DNA of 9,101 nucleotides. Origin: Coriobacteriia bacterium (GTDB taxonomy: Bacteria > Actinomycetota > Coriobacteriia > Anaerosomatales > JAENZW01). Numbering within the stretch: position 1 is the stretch's first letter; each line of letters begins with the position of its first letter. The position numbers and the translations under genes were made by a program. Shown here piece after piece: positions 1-5,338 of this stretch. Under the pieces are notes generated by a model. That model made no database searches and was not told where the DNA came from. It was given only the letters and a program-made list of their open reading frames with translations. The stretch is taken from contig JAOUET010000063.1 in NCBI GenBank assembly GCA_029858605.1, positions 1 to 9,101 on the forward strand, written 5' to 3'.

Positions 1-14
1 CCAACAGCCACGTG

Positions 15-23
15 TGCTACACT
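15..23 (+). promoter_or_regulatory. Possible extended -10 promoter element of the riboflavin operon
   Basis: The bases TGC-TACACT form a TGn extended -10 followed by a hexamer with four of six matches to TATAAT. Initiation would fall near position 30, just before the first paired base of the riboswitch at 35, which is where a riboswitch transcript should begin. The -35 region would lie outside the window, so it cannot be checked. This is inferred from position and motif only. Confidence 0.4.
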
Positions 24-34
24 TCTGCCTGCAC

Positions 35-152
35 TTTCTTCAGGGCGGGGTGAAAGTCCCCACCGGCGGTGAAAGCCCGCGAACCCCTGATGTCAGGGGC
101 CGACCCGGTGAGATTCCGGGGCCGACGGTCACAGTCCGGATGGGAGAAGGAA
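35..152 (+). promoter_or_regulatory. FMN riboswitch (RFN element) upstream of ribD
   Basis: The conserved RFN core is present in order: AGGGCGGGGTGAAAGTCCCC, then ACCGGCGGT, AGCCCGCGA, the CCGACCCGGTG block, a GATTCCGGGGCCGACGGT segment, ACAGTCCGGATGGGAGAAGG. The closing helix P1 pairs TTTCTTC (35-41) with GAAGGAA (146-152), seven pairs including one G-T. The variable arm is CCCCTG/CAGGGG (84-89 with 94-99) around an ATGT loop. The element senses flavin mononucleotide and turns down riboflavin genes when FMN is plentiful. I see no intrinsic terminator and no separate sequestering hairpin between the aptamer and the GTG at 166. The 3' strand of P1 is itself the SD sequence, so control is probably translational by direct masking. 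Identification as an FMN riboswitch is very secure; the mechanism is inferred. Confidence 0.97.
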
Positions 153-154
153 GG
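146..154 (+). promoter_or_regulatory. ribD ribosome binding site overlapping riboswitch P1
   Basis: GAAGGAAGG is the only purine-rich SD-like stretch before the ribD start at 166; the AAGG at its end lies 11 bases from the GTG. Seven of its nine bases are the 3' strand of riboswitch helix P1. Stable P1 in the FMN-bound state should therefore hide it from the ribosome. Confidence 0.65.
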
Positions 155-165
155 TTGTCGCAATC

Positions 166-1281
166 GTGCGTCTGTTCAGTGACGTATCATCGTCGATCAC
201 CGACCCCTACCTTCGTCGCGCGTGCGAGCTCGCACAGCGCGGTCTAGGCACCACGTCACCCAACCCCATGGTCGGTTGCGTGGTAGTCGCAGACGGACGA
301 ATCGTGGGCGAGGGATATCACGAATCCGCGGGACAACCTCACGCCGAGGTGCTCGCCCTGCAAGACGCGGGTGACGCCGCCCGAGGCGCGGACGTCTACG
401 TTACCCTGGAGCCCTGCAACCACACCGGTCGCACTCCGCCGTGCACCGAAGCCCTCATCGACGCGGGCATCGCCAGTGTCCTCATCGGCATGGCCGATCC
501 CAATCCGGAAGTCGAGGGGGGAGGCGCCGCAAGGCTCGCTGCTGCTGGAGTCGACGTGTGCCTCGCCGAAGACCCATCGCCTTGCGAATCCCTCAACGAG
601 CCGTGGCTCAAGTGGGCGCGCACGGGAAGACCCTTCGTGCAGGTGAAGGTCGCCGTCTCTCTCGACGGCCACGCCTCCGCACAAAGCGGCGCGAAGACCG
701 TCATTAGCGGCACCGGCGGGCGTTCGGTCACGATGCGCCTCAGGGCCGCTGCTGACGCCGTTCTTGTCGGGGCCGAGACCGCGCTAATAGACCAGCCGAG
801 ACTCACGGCCAGGGATGCAGACGACCGGGACACCGACCGCCAGCCCCTGCGAATAGTGTGGGGGCGGACCGGTGTACCCGATCTGGACCTCTTTCACGAC
901 GCGCTCGGCCCCGCGATCGCGCTACTACCGCGTGCCGATCCTCCGTACGCCAGCGCGCGGCCGCAAGACGCTGAGGTCTTACAGTACGAAGACGCGGACG
1001 ACCCGCTGTCTGCCCTCGACGCGCTGGGAAGTCGAGGGATCGTACGGCTGCTCGTCGAGGCAGGACCGGCGCTGTTGACGGCACTTCTGAAGGCCGGAGC
1101 CGTGGACGAGTTGGTGCTGGTTCACGGCGGCGGCTTCGCCGCCGCGAGCGCACCCCCGCTTTTCGTGGGAGAATCCCCCGGGGGGACCACTTGGCTCGAA
1201 CGGTCGCTTTCGGCGATCGAAGCGGGCGTGGTGGACGAGGACGCGATCACTGTCTGGCGGCCCAAGCGTCCACCCGAGTGA
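166..1281 (+). CDS. ribD: RibD: bifunctional diaminohydroxyphosphoribosylaminopyrimidine deaminase / 5-amino-6-(5-phosphoribosylamino)uracil reductase
   Basis: This cytosolic enzyme does the second and third steps of riboflavin synthesis from GTP: hydrolytic deamination of the pyrimidine, then NADPH-dependent reduction of the ribose side chain. The protein is 371 residues, normal for full-length RibD. The N-terminal CDA-like deaminase domain shows SPNPMVG (31-37), the zinc and proton-shuttle motif HAE (59-61) and PCNHTGRTPPC (83-93), so the zinc ligands H59, C84, C93 and the catalytic E61 are all present. The reductase domain (DHFR-like) begins near R155 with RPFVQVKVAVSLDG, followed by the LRAAADAVLVGAETAL and DQPRLT motifs. 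Its late glycine motif reads VEAGP (297-301), where VEGGP is usual. The start is GTG at 166; no better start was seen close to the SD. It is first in the rib operon directly behind the FMN riboswitch, with 25 bases before ribE. Confidence 0.97.
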   Translation: MRLFSDVSSSITDPYLRRACELAQRGLGTTSPNPMVGCVVVADGRIVGEGYHESAGQPHAEVLALQDAGDAARGADVYVTLEPCNHTGRTPPCTEALIDAGIASVLIGMADPNPEVEGGGAARLAAAGVDVCLAEDPSPCESLNEPWLKWARTGRPFVQVKVAVSLDGHASAQSGAKTVISGTGGRSVTMRLRAAADAVLVGAETALIDQPRLTARDADDRDTDRQPLRIVWGRTGVPDLDLFHDALGPAIALLPRADPPYASARPQDAEVLQYEDADDPLSALDALGSRGIVRLLVEAGPALLTALLKAGAVDELVLVHGGGFAAASAPPLFVGESPGGTTWLERSLSAIEAGVVDEDAITVWRPKRPPE

Positions 1282-1306
1282 AGATGAAGGAAGGAAGCGA
1301 GCGAGC

Positions 1307-1975
1307 ATGTTCACTGGACTGGTCGAATCCACAGGGATCGTCACGCGCTTCGAGCGTGCGAACGGAGGCTTGCGGATCGAGGTGTACGCTCCTGAGTTCG
1401 GCCGTGACATGGCCATCGGGGACTCGATTGCGGTGGACGGAGCGTGTCTCACGGTAATCAAGTTCATCCGGGGGGCGTTCCTGGCCGACATCAGCGAGCA
1501 GACCGGCGCCCGTACGACGCTGGGGCAATTGCGTTCCGGAGCCAAGGTCAACCTCGAGCGAGCGCTCAGGCTCTCGGACCGTCTGTCCGGACATCTCGTG
1601 ACGGGTCACGTAGACGGACTCGGGTCGCTGGTGATGCGTCATCCTGCCGGCAATTCGGCCATCTACCAGTTCCAAGCTCCTCCCGAGCTGATGGAGTACA
1701 TCGTCGCGAAGGGCTCCGTCGCAGTCGACGGCGTGTCCCTGACGGTTGCACAGACTCGTGACGACGGTTTCGCTGTCGCGGTCATCCCGCACACCGAGGA
1801 GTCGACGACACTCGCCGAGAAGGCCACCGGATCGGCCGTGAACATCGAGGTCGACATGATGGCGAAGTACGTGAAGCGGTTCGTCGGCATGTACATGGGT
1901 GTCGACACCGAGCACCCGAAACCCGGACGCCGTGGCCTGGGTGACCTCCTCGACGAGTTCGCGGAGGGCAGGTGA
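1307..1975 (+). CDS. ribE: Riboflavin synthase, alpha subunit
   Basis: This enzyme catalyses dismutation of two 6,7-dimethyl-8-ribityllumazine molecules into riboflavin and the pyrimidine that RibH recycles. The 222-residue protein has the expected N-terminus MFTGLVESTG and two tandem lumazine-binding barrels. Repeat one carries GDSIAVDGACLTV (38-50), including C47, the usual conserved cysteine. Repeat two starts around SDRLSGHLVTGHVDG (90-104) and carries GSVAVDGVSLTV (136-147). The C-terminal trimerisation segment is near DMMAKYVKRFV. About 25 further residues (from GVDTEHPKP on) form a charged, probably disordered tail that is not part of the fold. The ATG at 1307 follows a strong AAGGAAGGAAG tract (1287-1297). 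The stop codon sits just before the likely ribBA start, so the two are probably translated together. Confidence 0.96.
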   Translation: MFTGLVESTGIVTRFERANGGLRIEVYAPEFGRDMAIGDSIAVDGACLTVIKFIRGAFLADISEQTGARTTLGQLRSGAKVNLERALRLSDRLSGHLVTGHVDGLGSLVMRHPAGNSAIYQFQAPPELMEYIVAKGSVAVDGVSLTVAQTRDDGFAVAVIPHTEESTTLAEKATGSAVNIEVDMMAKYVKRFVGMYMGVDTEHPKPGRRGLGDLLDEFAEGR

Positions 1976-1986
1976 GCCCCGTGAAC

Positions 1987-1993
1987 GAGGAAG
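1987..1993 (+). promoter_or_regulatory. Ribosome binding site that favours the inner ribBA start
   Basis: GAGGAAG lies 5 bases (7-8 counted from its GAGG/AGGA core) before the GTG at 1999. The alternative GTG at 1972 has GGAGGG only 3 bases upstream (1963-1968), and the GTG at 1981 has the same motif 12 bases away. Spacing favours 1999, as does the family's usual N-terminus. Confidence 0.5.
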
Positions 1994-1998
1994 CCAAC

Positions 1999-3213
1999 GT
2001 GTCCTTCGCATCCGTCCAAGATGCAATCTCGGACATCCGACAGGGGCACATGCTGATCGTCGTAGACGACGAGGACCGCGAGAACGAGGGCGATCTCTTG
2101 ATGGCGGCGGAGATGGTGACGCCGGAAGCGGTGAACTTCATGGCGACCCACGGGCGCGGTCTCATATGCCTGCCCCTAACCGGCGAGCGCCTGGACGACC
2201 TGCGAATCCCGCCGATGACCGCCGAGAACACCTCGGCCCAAGGGACGGCTTTCCACGTGAGCATCGGCGCGAAGGGCAAGATCACCACTGGGATCTCGGC
2301 TCACGACCGAGCCGAGACGATACTCACCGCAATCGATCCGGCGACCACTCCCGGGGACATATCCATGCCTGGCCACGTCTTCCCCTTGCGTGCGAAGCAG
2401 GGCGGCGTTCTGGAACGCGCCGGACACACCGAGGCAGCCGTCGACCTCGCGAGGCTGGCCGGGCTTTACCCAGCAGGCGTCATCTGCGAGATCATGAACG
2501 CCGACGGAACCATGGCGCGTCGACCGGAGCTGGAGCGCACCGCCGCCGAATTCGGCCTGAAGATGGTGACTGTGGCCGACTTGATCAGGTACAGGCGCCG
2601 CAACGAGCGACTCGTCGAGAGGACGTCCACCGTGCATCTCCCCACCCGCCATGGGGACTTCCTGGCACACGCGTACACTTCGCTGCTTGACGGCTCCACG
2701 CACGTCGCGCTGGTTGCAGGCGATGTCGCGGGACGCGACAACGTCCTCGTGCGCGTGCATTCCGAGTGCCTCACGGGCGACGTATTCCACTCCTTGCGCT
2801 GCGACTGCGGCGCTCAGCTAGAAGAGGCGATGCAGCGCGTCCAGGAGACCGGTGAAGGCGTCGTCCTCTACATGATCGGCCACGAGGGACGAGGGATCGG
2901 GCTGGCCAACAAGATGCGCGCGTATGAGCTGCAGGAGCTAGGGGCGGACACAGTGGAAGCGAACGAGGCGCTCGGGTTTCCTGCGGATCTGCGCGACTAC
3001 GGCATCGGGGCTCAGATCCTCGTAGACCTCGGCCTGACTTCCATGCGCCTGATGACGAACAATCCCACGAAGATCGTGGGACTCGAGGGATACGGGCTCA
3101 CCATCACCGAGCAAGTTCCACTTGAAGTCGCCGCGTGCCCTCAGAACATCCGATACCTGCGCACCAACCGGGAGAAGCTCGAGCATCGCCTCGTGCTTCC
3201 CGACGACGCGTAG
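1999..3213 (+). CDS. ribBA: RibBA: 3,4-dihydroxy-2-butanone-4-phosphate synthase / GTP cyclohydrolase II
   Basis: This fused enzyme makes both precursors of riboflavin. The N-terminal half converts ribulose 5-phosphate to dihydroxybutanone phosphate; the C-terminal half opens GTP. From GTG 1999 it has 404 residues. DHBP synthase motifs are DDEDRENEGD (23-32), which holds the acidic metal-binding residues, the THG segment near 55, and HTEAAVDLARLAGLYPAG from H143. The GTP cyclohydrolase II half has the zinc cysteines C257, C268 and C270 (SECLTGD, then RCDCG), GHEGRGIGL (294-302) and TNNPTK (353-358). Both halves look active. GTG codons at 1972 and 1981 are in frame and would add 9 or 6 residues; the 1972 start would overlap the ribE stop as GTGA. 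I chose 1999 because of its SD and because homologues usually begin only a few residues before a segment like FASVQDAI. Confidence 0.96.
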   Translation: MSFASVQDAISDIRQGHMLIVVDDEDRENEGDLLMAAEMVTPEAVNFMATHGRGLICLPLTGERLDDLRIPPMTAENTSAQGTAFHVSIGAKGKITTGISAHDRAETILTAIDPATTPGDISMPGHVFPLRAKQGGVLERAGHTEAAVDLARLAGLYPAGVICEIMNADGTMARRPELERTAAEFGLKMVTVADLIRYRRRNERLVERTSTVHLPTRHGDFLAHAYTSLLDGSTHVALVAGDVAGRDNVLVRVHSECLTGDVFHSLRCDCGAQLEEAMQRVQETGEGVVLYMIGHEGRGIGLANKMRAYELQELGADTVEANEALGFPADLRDYGIGAQILVDLGLTSMRLMTNNPTKIVGLEGYGLTITEQVPLEVAACPQNIRYLRTNREKLEHRLVLPDDA

Positions 3214-3234
3214 CCGAGCCGAAGGAGACGTGAG

Positions 3235-3711
3235 ATGACCACATTCGAAGGCAACCTGATCGGTACGGGGTTGAAGATCGGTATCGTGGCGAGCCGCTTC
3301 AACGAGCTGCTCAGCAACCGCCTTGTCGGCGGCGCACAGGACGGGCTCGCCCGCCACGGCGTGGAGCCAGCCGACGTCGATCTCGTGTGGGTGCCCGGCG
3401 GCTTCGAGATCCCCTTGGCTGCAAAGACCCTTAGCGACTCCGGACGCTACGACGTCGTGATCGCGCTGGGAGTCATCATCCGCGGAGGTACGCCGCACTT
3501 CGAGTACATCGCCTCCGAAGTCGCTAAGGGAGTCGCGAAAGTCTCGCTCGACACTGGCATCCCCGTGGTGTTCGGCGTCATCACCGCAGACACCATCGAG
3601 CAGGCAGTCGAGCGGGCCGGGACGAAGGCCGGCAACAAGGGCTGGGACGCAGCGCTTTCGGCGATAGAGATGGCGAATCTGCTGAAGTCCGTCTCCGGCA
3701 GCGAGGTCTAG
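3235..3711 (+). CDS. ribH: RibH: 6,7-dimethyl-8-ribityllumazine synthase
   Basis: RibH condenses 5-amino-6-ribitylaminouracil with dihydroxybutanone phosphate to give the lumazine substrate of riboflavin synthase. The protein is 158 residues, the family's normal size. Motifs in order are the substrate-binding RFNE (21-24), VPGGFEIP (53-60), GVIIRGGTPHFEYI (79-92), and DTIEQAVERAGTKAGNKG. H88 matches the catalytic histidine and R127 the phosphate-binding arginine, with numbering equal to the Bacillus subtilis enzyme. Members of this family form pentamers or 60-mer icosahedral shells that can enclose riboflavin synthase; the sequence alone does not say which occurs here. The ATG at 3235 has AAGGAG (3222-3227) at 7-base spacing. 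It is the last gene of the operon and is followed by a strong hairpin. Confidence 0.97.
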   Translation: MTTFEGNLIGTGLKIGIVASRFNELLSNRLVGGAQDGLARHGVEPADVDLVWVPGGFEIPLAAKTLSDSGRYDVVIALGVIIRGGTPHFEYIASEVAKGVAKVSLDTGIPVVFGVITADTIEQAVERAGTKAGNKGWDAALSAIEMANLLKSVSGSEV

Positions 3712-3735
3712 AAAACCCGAGCTCAGACACAGAGA

Positions 3736-3769
3736 AGCCCCGACGATAAGCTCATGCTACGTCGGGGCT
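3736..3769 (+). terminator. Strong hairpin ending the riboflavin operon
   Basis: AGCCCCGACG (3736-3745) pairs perfectly with CGTCGGGGCT (3760-3769), a 10-bp GC-rich stem. The 14-base loop can add a small inner AGC/GCT pairing. It lies 24 bases after the ribH stop. On the + strand it is followed by a C-run, not a T-run, so it is not a classical intrinsic terminator; such U-less hairpins are common at operon ends in high-GC bacteria. Read on the - strand it is followed by a moderately T-rich stretch, but no gene on that strand needs it. Confidence 0.65.
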
Positions 3770-3956
3770 CCCCCTCGCGAGTCCAGTGGGTTCTCGCCAC
3801 CCTGTGGCTGTCAACCTTGGACCGTTTCGCATCGGCCGCCTCGAGAGGCGGGCCTCAACCCTAGCAGAACGACTGGGGCCCAACAAGCGACCGTGTGTTC
3901 TATTCGATGAGTGGAGAAATGTCCGACGCGAACGGTCCGCGCCTATCACCGTGCGG
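3770..3956. other. Non-coding gap with two small hairpins
   Basis: No convincing protein is encoded here on either strand. Two inverted repeats stand out: GCCAC/GTGGC with a CCT loop (3796-3808), and a GC-rich hairpin at 3834-3854 with CCGCCT pairing AGGCGG around a CGAG loop. Neither has a T-run after it. I could not match the segment to tRNA, SRP RNA or another known RNA family. It probably holds termination or upstream promoter sequence. Confidence 0.4.
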
Positions 3957-3962
3957 TAGAAT
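3957..3962 (+). promoter_or_regulatory. Possible -10 box for the gene at 4005
   Basis: TAGAAT has five of six matches to the sigma-70-type -10 consensus and sits 42 bases before the start codon at 4005. A convincing -35 is missing: the bases at 17-bp spacing do not resemble TTGACA. A promoter is expected somewhere here because the rib operon ends with a hairpin upstream. The exact site is a weak call. Confidence 0.3.
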
Positions 3963-4004
3963 CCGAAGGACGGGGAGAAGCGTTCGCCGGGGTGGGGAGT
4001 CGCT

Positions 4005-4739
4005 ATGGCCGACGAACAGGGCAGTGTGCTTGAGTCGACGGAACCACCGGATGATTCTGAGGACGGAACGACGGTTCTAGAGTTGTTCGGAGTGAAACTG
4101 ACCGTTCGTAACCCACGTCTGGCCGAAGTGCTGACGACCGAACTCCACGCTTCGTCCAACCTCGACGATCGTGCAGGCGATGGCGTTGTCGCGGGAGAAC
4201 GTCGTCAAGAGGTGGGGCAAGCTGTCCCCGATGTCGTGCTGGCGCCACATTCCCCTCACGACGCGACTGTCGCACGCGGTCGCGCCGAGCTCAGAAAGCG
4301 AGCTGCCTCAGCAGCCGCGGCCTTGGGTTTCGAGGTGAACCAGAACGGCGTGTGGGAGTCGCCGACCGGATTCGCGATCCTCACGCGGACCGTGGACAGG
4401 CCGCTCACGCTCGCGGCTGCCGCGGATCTGTCGGAGAAGCTCGACCACGTCGCCCAGGAGCTATCCGAGCTGTCGCCGCTATCGCTCCTGGTCGTGGAGT
4501 CTCAGGACATCGCGAACGTATTCAGGGTGGCCATACGTCAGCGACATGCCTACGACCGCATGCGCACGATCACGATAGACAATCTGGAGTTCCTCCGCTC
4601 GCTCATGGCCGGCCAAGTCATCGATCACGCCCAAGCCGTGGTACTGCTGGCTCCTGTGGCCGGTATCGATGTCGGGGAGGTTCTCTCGATCGTGAGGTCC
4701 GCCGCTGCCGAGGACGAGCCGGAACCCTTGACCGAGTGA
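4005..4739 (+). CDS. Unrecognised 244-residue protein
   Basis: I do not recognise this family. The ATG at 4005 has a GGGGAG SD (3994-3999) 5 bases upstream. The protein reads like a real gene: hydrophobic and charged residues alternate in a folded-protein pattern, with no signal peptide and no membrane segment, so it is probably cytosolic. Layout: an acidic tail (1-22); a short conserved-looking strand-turn-helix block VLELFGVKLTVRNPRLAEVL (24-43); a low-complexity linker (about 48-90); then a mixed alpha/beta domain (91-235). That domain contains GFEVN (108-112), a helix around 137-156, a strand LSLLVVES (159-166), a helix, a strand RTITI (187-191) and a final helix-strand part with AQAVVLLAPVAGIDVGEVL (209-227). 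The beta-alpha-beta pattern at 159-200 faintly recalls nuclease-like Mrr folds, but no catalytic D/E-x-K is visible. It contains no cysteine. It stands alone between the rib and sulfur operons, with a probable promoter on each side. Confidence 0.75.
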   Translation: MADEQGSVLESTEPPDDSEDGTTVLELFGVKLTVRNPRLAEVLTTELHASSNLDDRAGDGVVAGERRQEVGQAVPDVVLAPHSPHDATVARGRAELRKRAASAAAALGFEVNQNGVWESPTGFAILTRTVDRPLTLAAAADLSEKLDHVAQELSELSPLSLLVVESQDIANVFRVAIRQRHAYDRMRTITIDNLEFLRSLMAGQVIDHAQAVVLLAPVAGIDVGEVLSIVRSAAAEDEPEPLTE

Positions 4740-4819
4740 TCGTCGTCCTTCGTCGCAGCACCTCGCCCGGAATGCCAACGGCAGCAAGACAGGCCGCGCG
4801 ACCTTCTCGGCGCATTGGC

Positions 4820-4848
4820 TTGACACGCCGCGAACGCCACCCTACCGT
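4820..4848 (+). promoter_or_regulatory. Promoter of the Rrf2 / sulfur-transfer operon
   Basis: A perfect TTGACA (4820-4825) is followed, after exactly 17 bases, by TACCGT (4843-4848). This matches the -10 consensus at only three of six positions, but they are the important T, A and final T. Initiation near 4855 would leave a leader of about 30 bases before the ATG at 4885. A strong -35 with a weak -10 is typical of regulated promoters, and Rrf2 regulators often control their own operon. I could not find a clear palindromic operator. Confidence 0.55.
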
Positions 4849-4884
4849 GAAATCATAGCGTTTGAGTAAGGATTGGACTCTGGA

Positions 4885-5325
4885 ATGCGGCTTACCGCGA
4901 GAAGCGAATACGGGCTCCTGGCGATGATAGAACTAGCGCAGCGCGAGGGCGAAGGTCCTGCCAGCGCTCGCGAGATATCCGAGCTACAGGGCATACCGCC
5001 GAAGTACCTAGAGCAACTCCTCGTCGCGCTCAGGAAGGCCGGGCTCGTTACGGCGAGTCGCGGAGCACGCGGCGGCTTCTCGCTCGAGCGTCGACCGTCA
5101 GAGATCACGGTTCTCGAGATCGTCGAGGCTCTCGAGGGCCCTCTCAGCTCCACGGTGTGCGACGACGAGCGTTCGGCCGCCTGCGGCAAGATCGGCGCCT
5201 GCGCGGCGAGCGGTGTGTGGAGCCGCGCGACTCAAGCGCTTCGCGACGTCTTCGAGGCCACGAGACTGTCGGATCTCGCGCTGGAGCAACAGCGCCTCGA
5301 AACCGACGACACCCGCAGCGCATAA
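4885..5325 (+). CDS. Rrf2-family transcriptional regulator, probable iron-sulfur (IscR-like) sensor
   Basis: This is a winged-helix DNA-binding protein of 146 residues, a normal Rrf2 length. The N-terminus MRLTARSEYGLLAMIELA is the standard Rrf2 opening. It is followed by the recognition-helix region IPPKYLEQLLVALRKAGLV (37-55) and the wing SRGARGGFSL (58-67). Three cysteines at C92, C100 and C106 give the spacing CX7CX5C; IscR has CX5CX5C with its first cysteine also at 92. In IscR, NsrR and related members these residues bind an Fe-S cluster that reports cluster demand, oxidants or NO. I infer the same here. An in-frame TTG at 4873 would add four residues, but ATG 4885 fits the family; AAGGA (4868-4872) is its SD at 12-base spacing. 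It is 13 bases upstream of the desulfurase gene, so it very likely controls that operon. CymR, at the same locus in Bacillus, is the alternative model, but it works without a cluster. Confidence 0.92.
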   Translation: MRLTARSEYGLLAMIELAQREGEGPASAREISELQGIPPKYLEQLLVALRKAGLVTASRGARGGFSLERRPSEITVLEIVEALEGPLSSTVCDDERSAACGKIGACAASGVWSRATQALRDVFEATRLSDLALEQQRLETDDTRSA

Positions 5326-5338
5326 GGAAGATGCCGCG

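Noticed and set aside
1286..1297. GAAGGAAGG repeated before ribE, identical to the end of the riboswitch, as a possible second FMN control site
   Set aside because: It is simply a strong SD; none of the other RFN core motifs lies near it.
3770..3900. Possible tRNA or other known structured RNA in the gap after ribH
   Set aside because: I compared both strands with tRNA arm patterns and the SRP RNA core and found no match.
3895..4080. Small + strand reading frame of 61 residues before the gene at 4005
   Set aside because: It has no convincing SD, is arginine-rich as expected for out-of-frame high-GC DNA, and overlaps the gene at 4005 in another frame.
3752..4159. 135-residue reading frame on the - strand over the rib/unknown-gene gap
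   Set aside because: It overlaps the terminator hairpin and the start of the better-supported gene at 4005; composition is Ser/Arg-rich and resembles no protein family.
4864..4880. GAGT/ACTC inverted repeat around the Rrf2 gene's SD as a possible RNA switch or operator
   Set aside because: Only four base pairs with a 9-base loop, within chance expectation; not enough to call a regulatory structure.
5213..5338. Upstream in-frame extension of the cysteine desulfurase
   Set aside because: It lies inside the Rrf2 gene in another frame; family homology begins at the ATG at 5339, which has its own SD.
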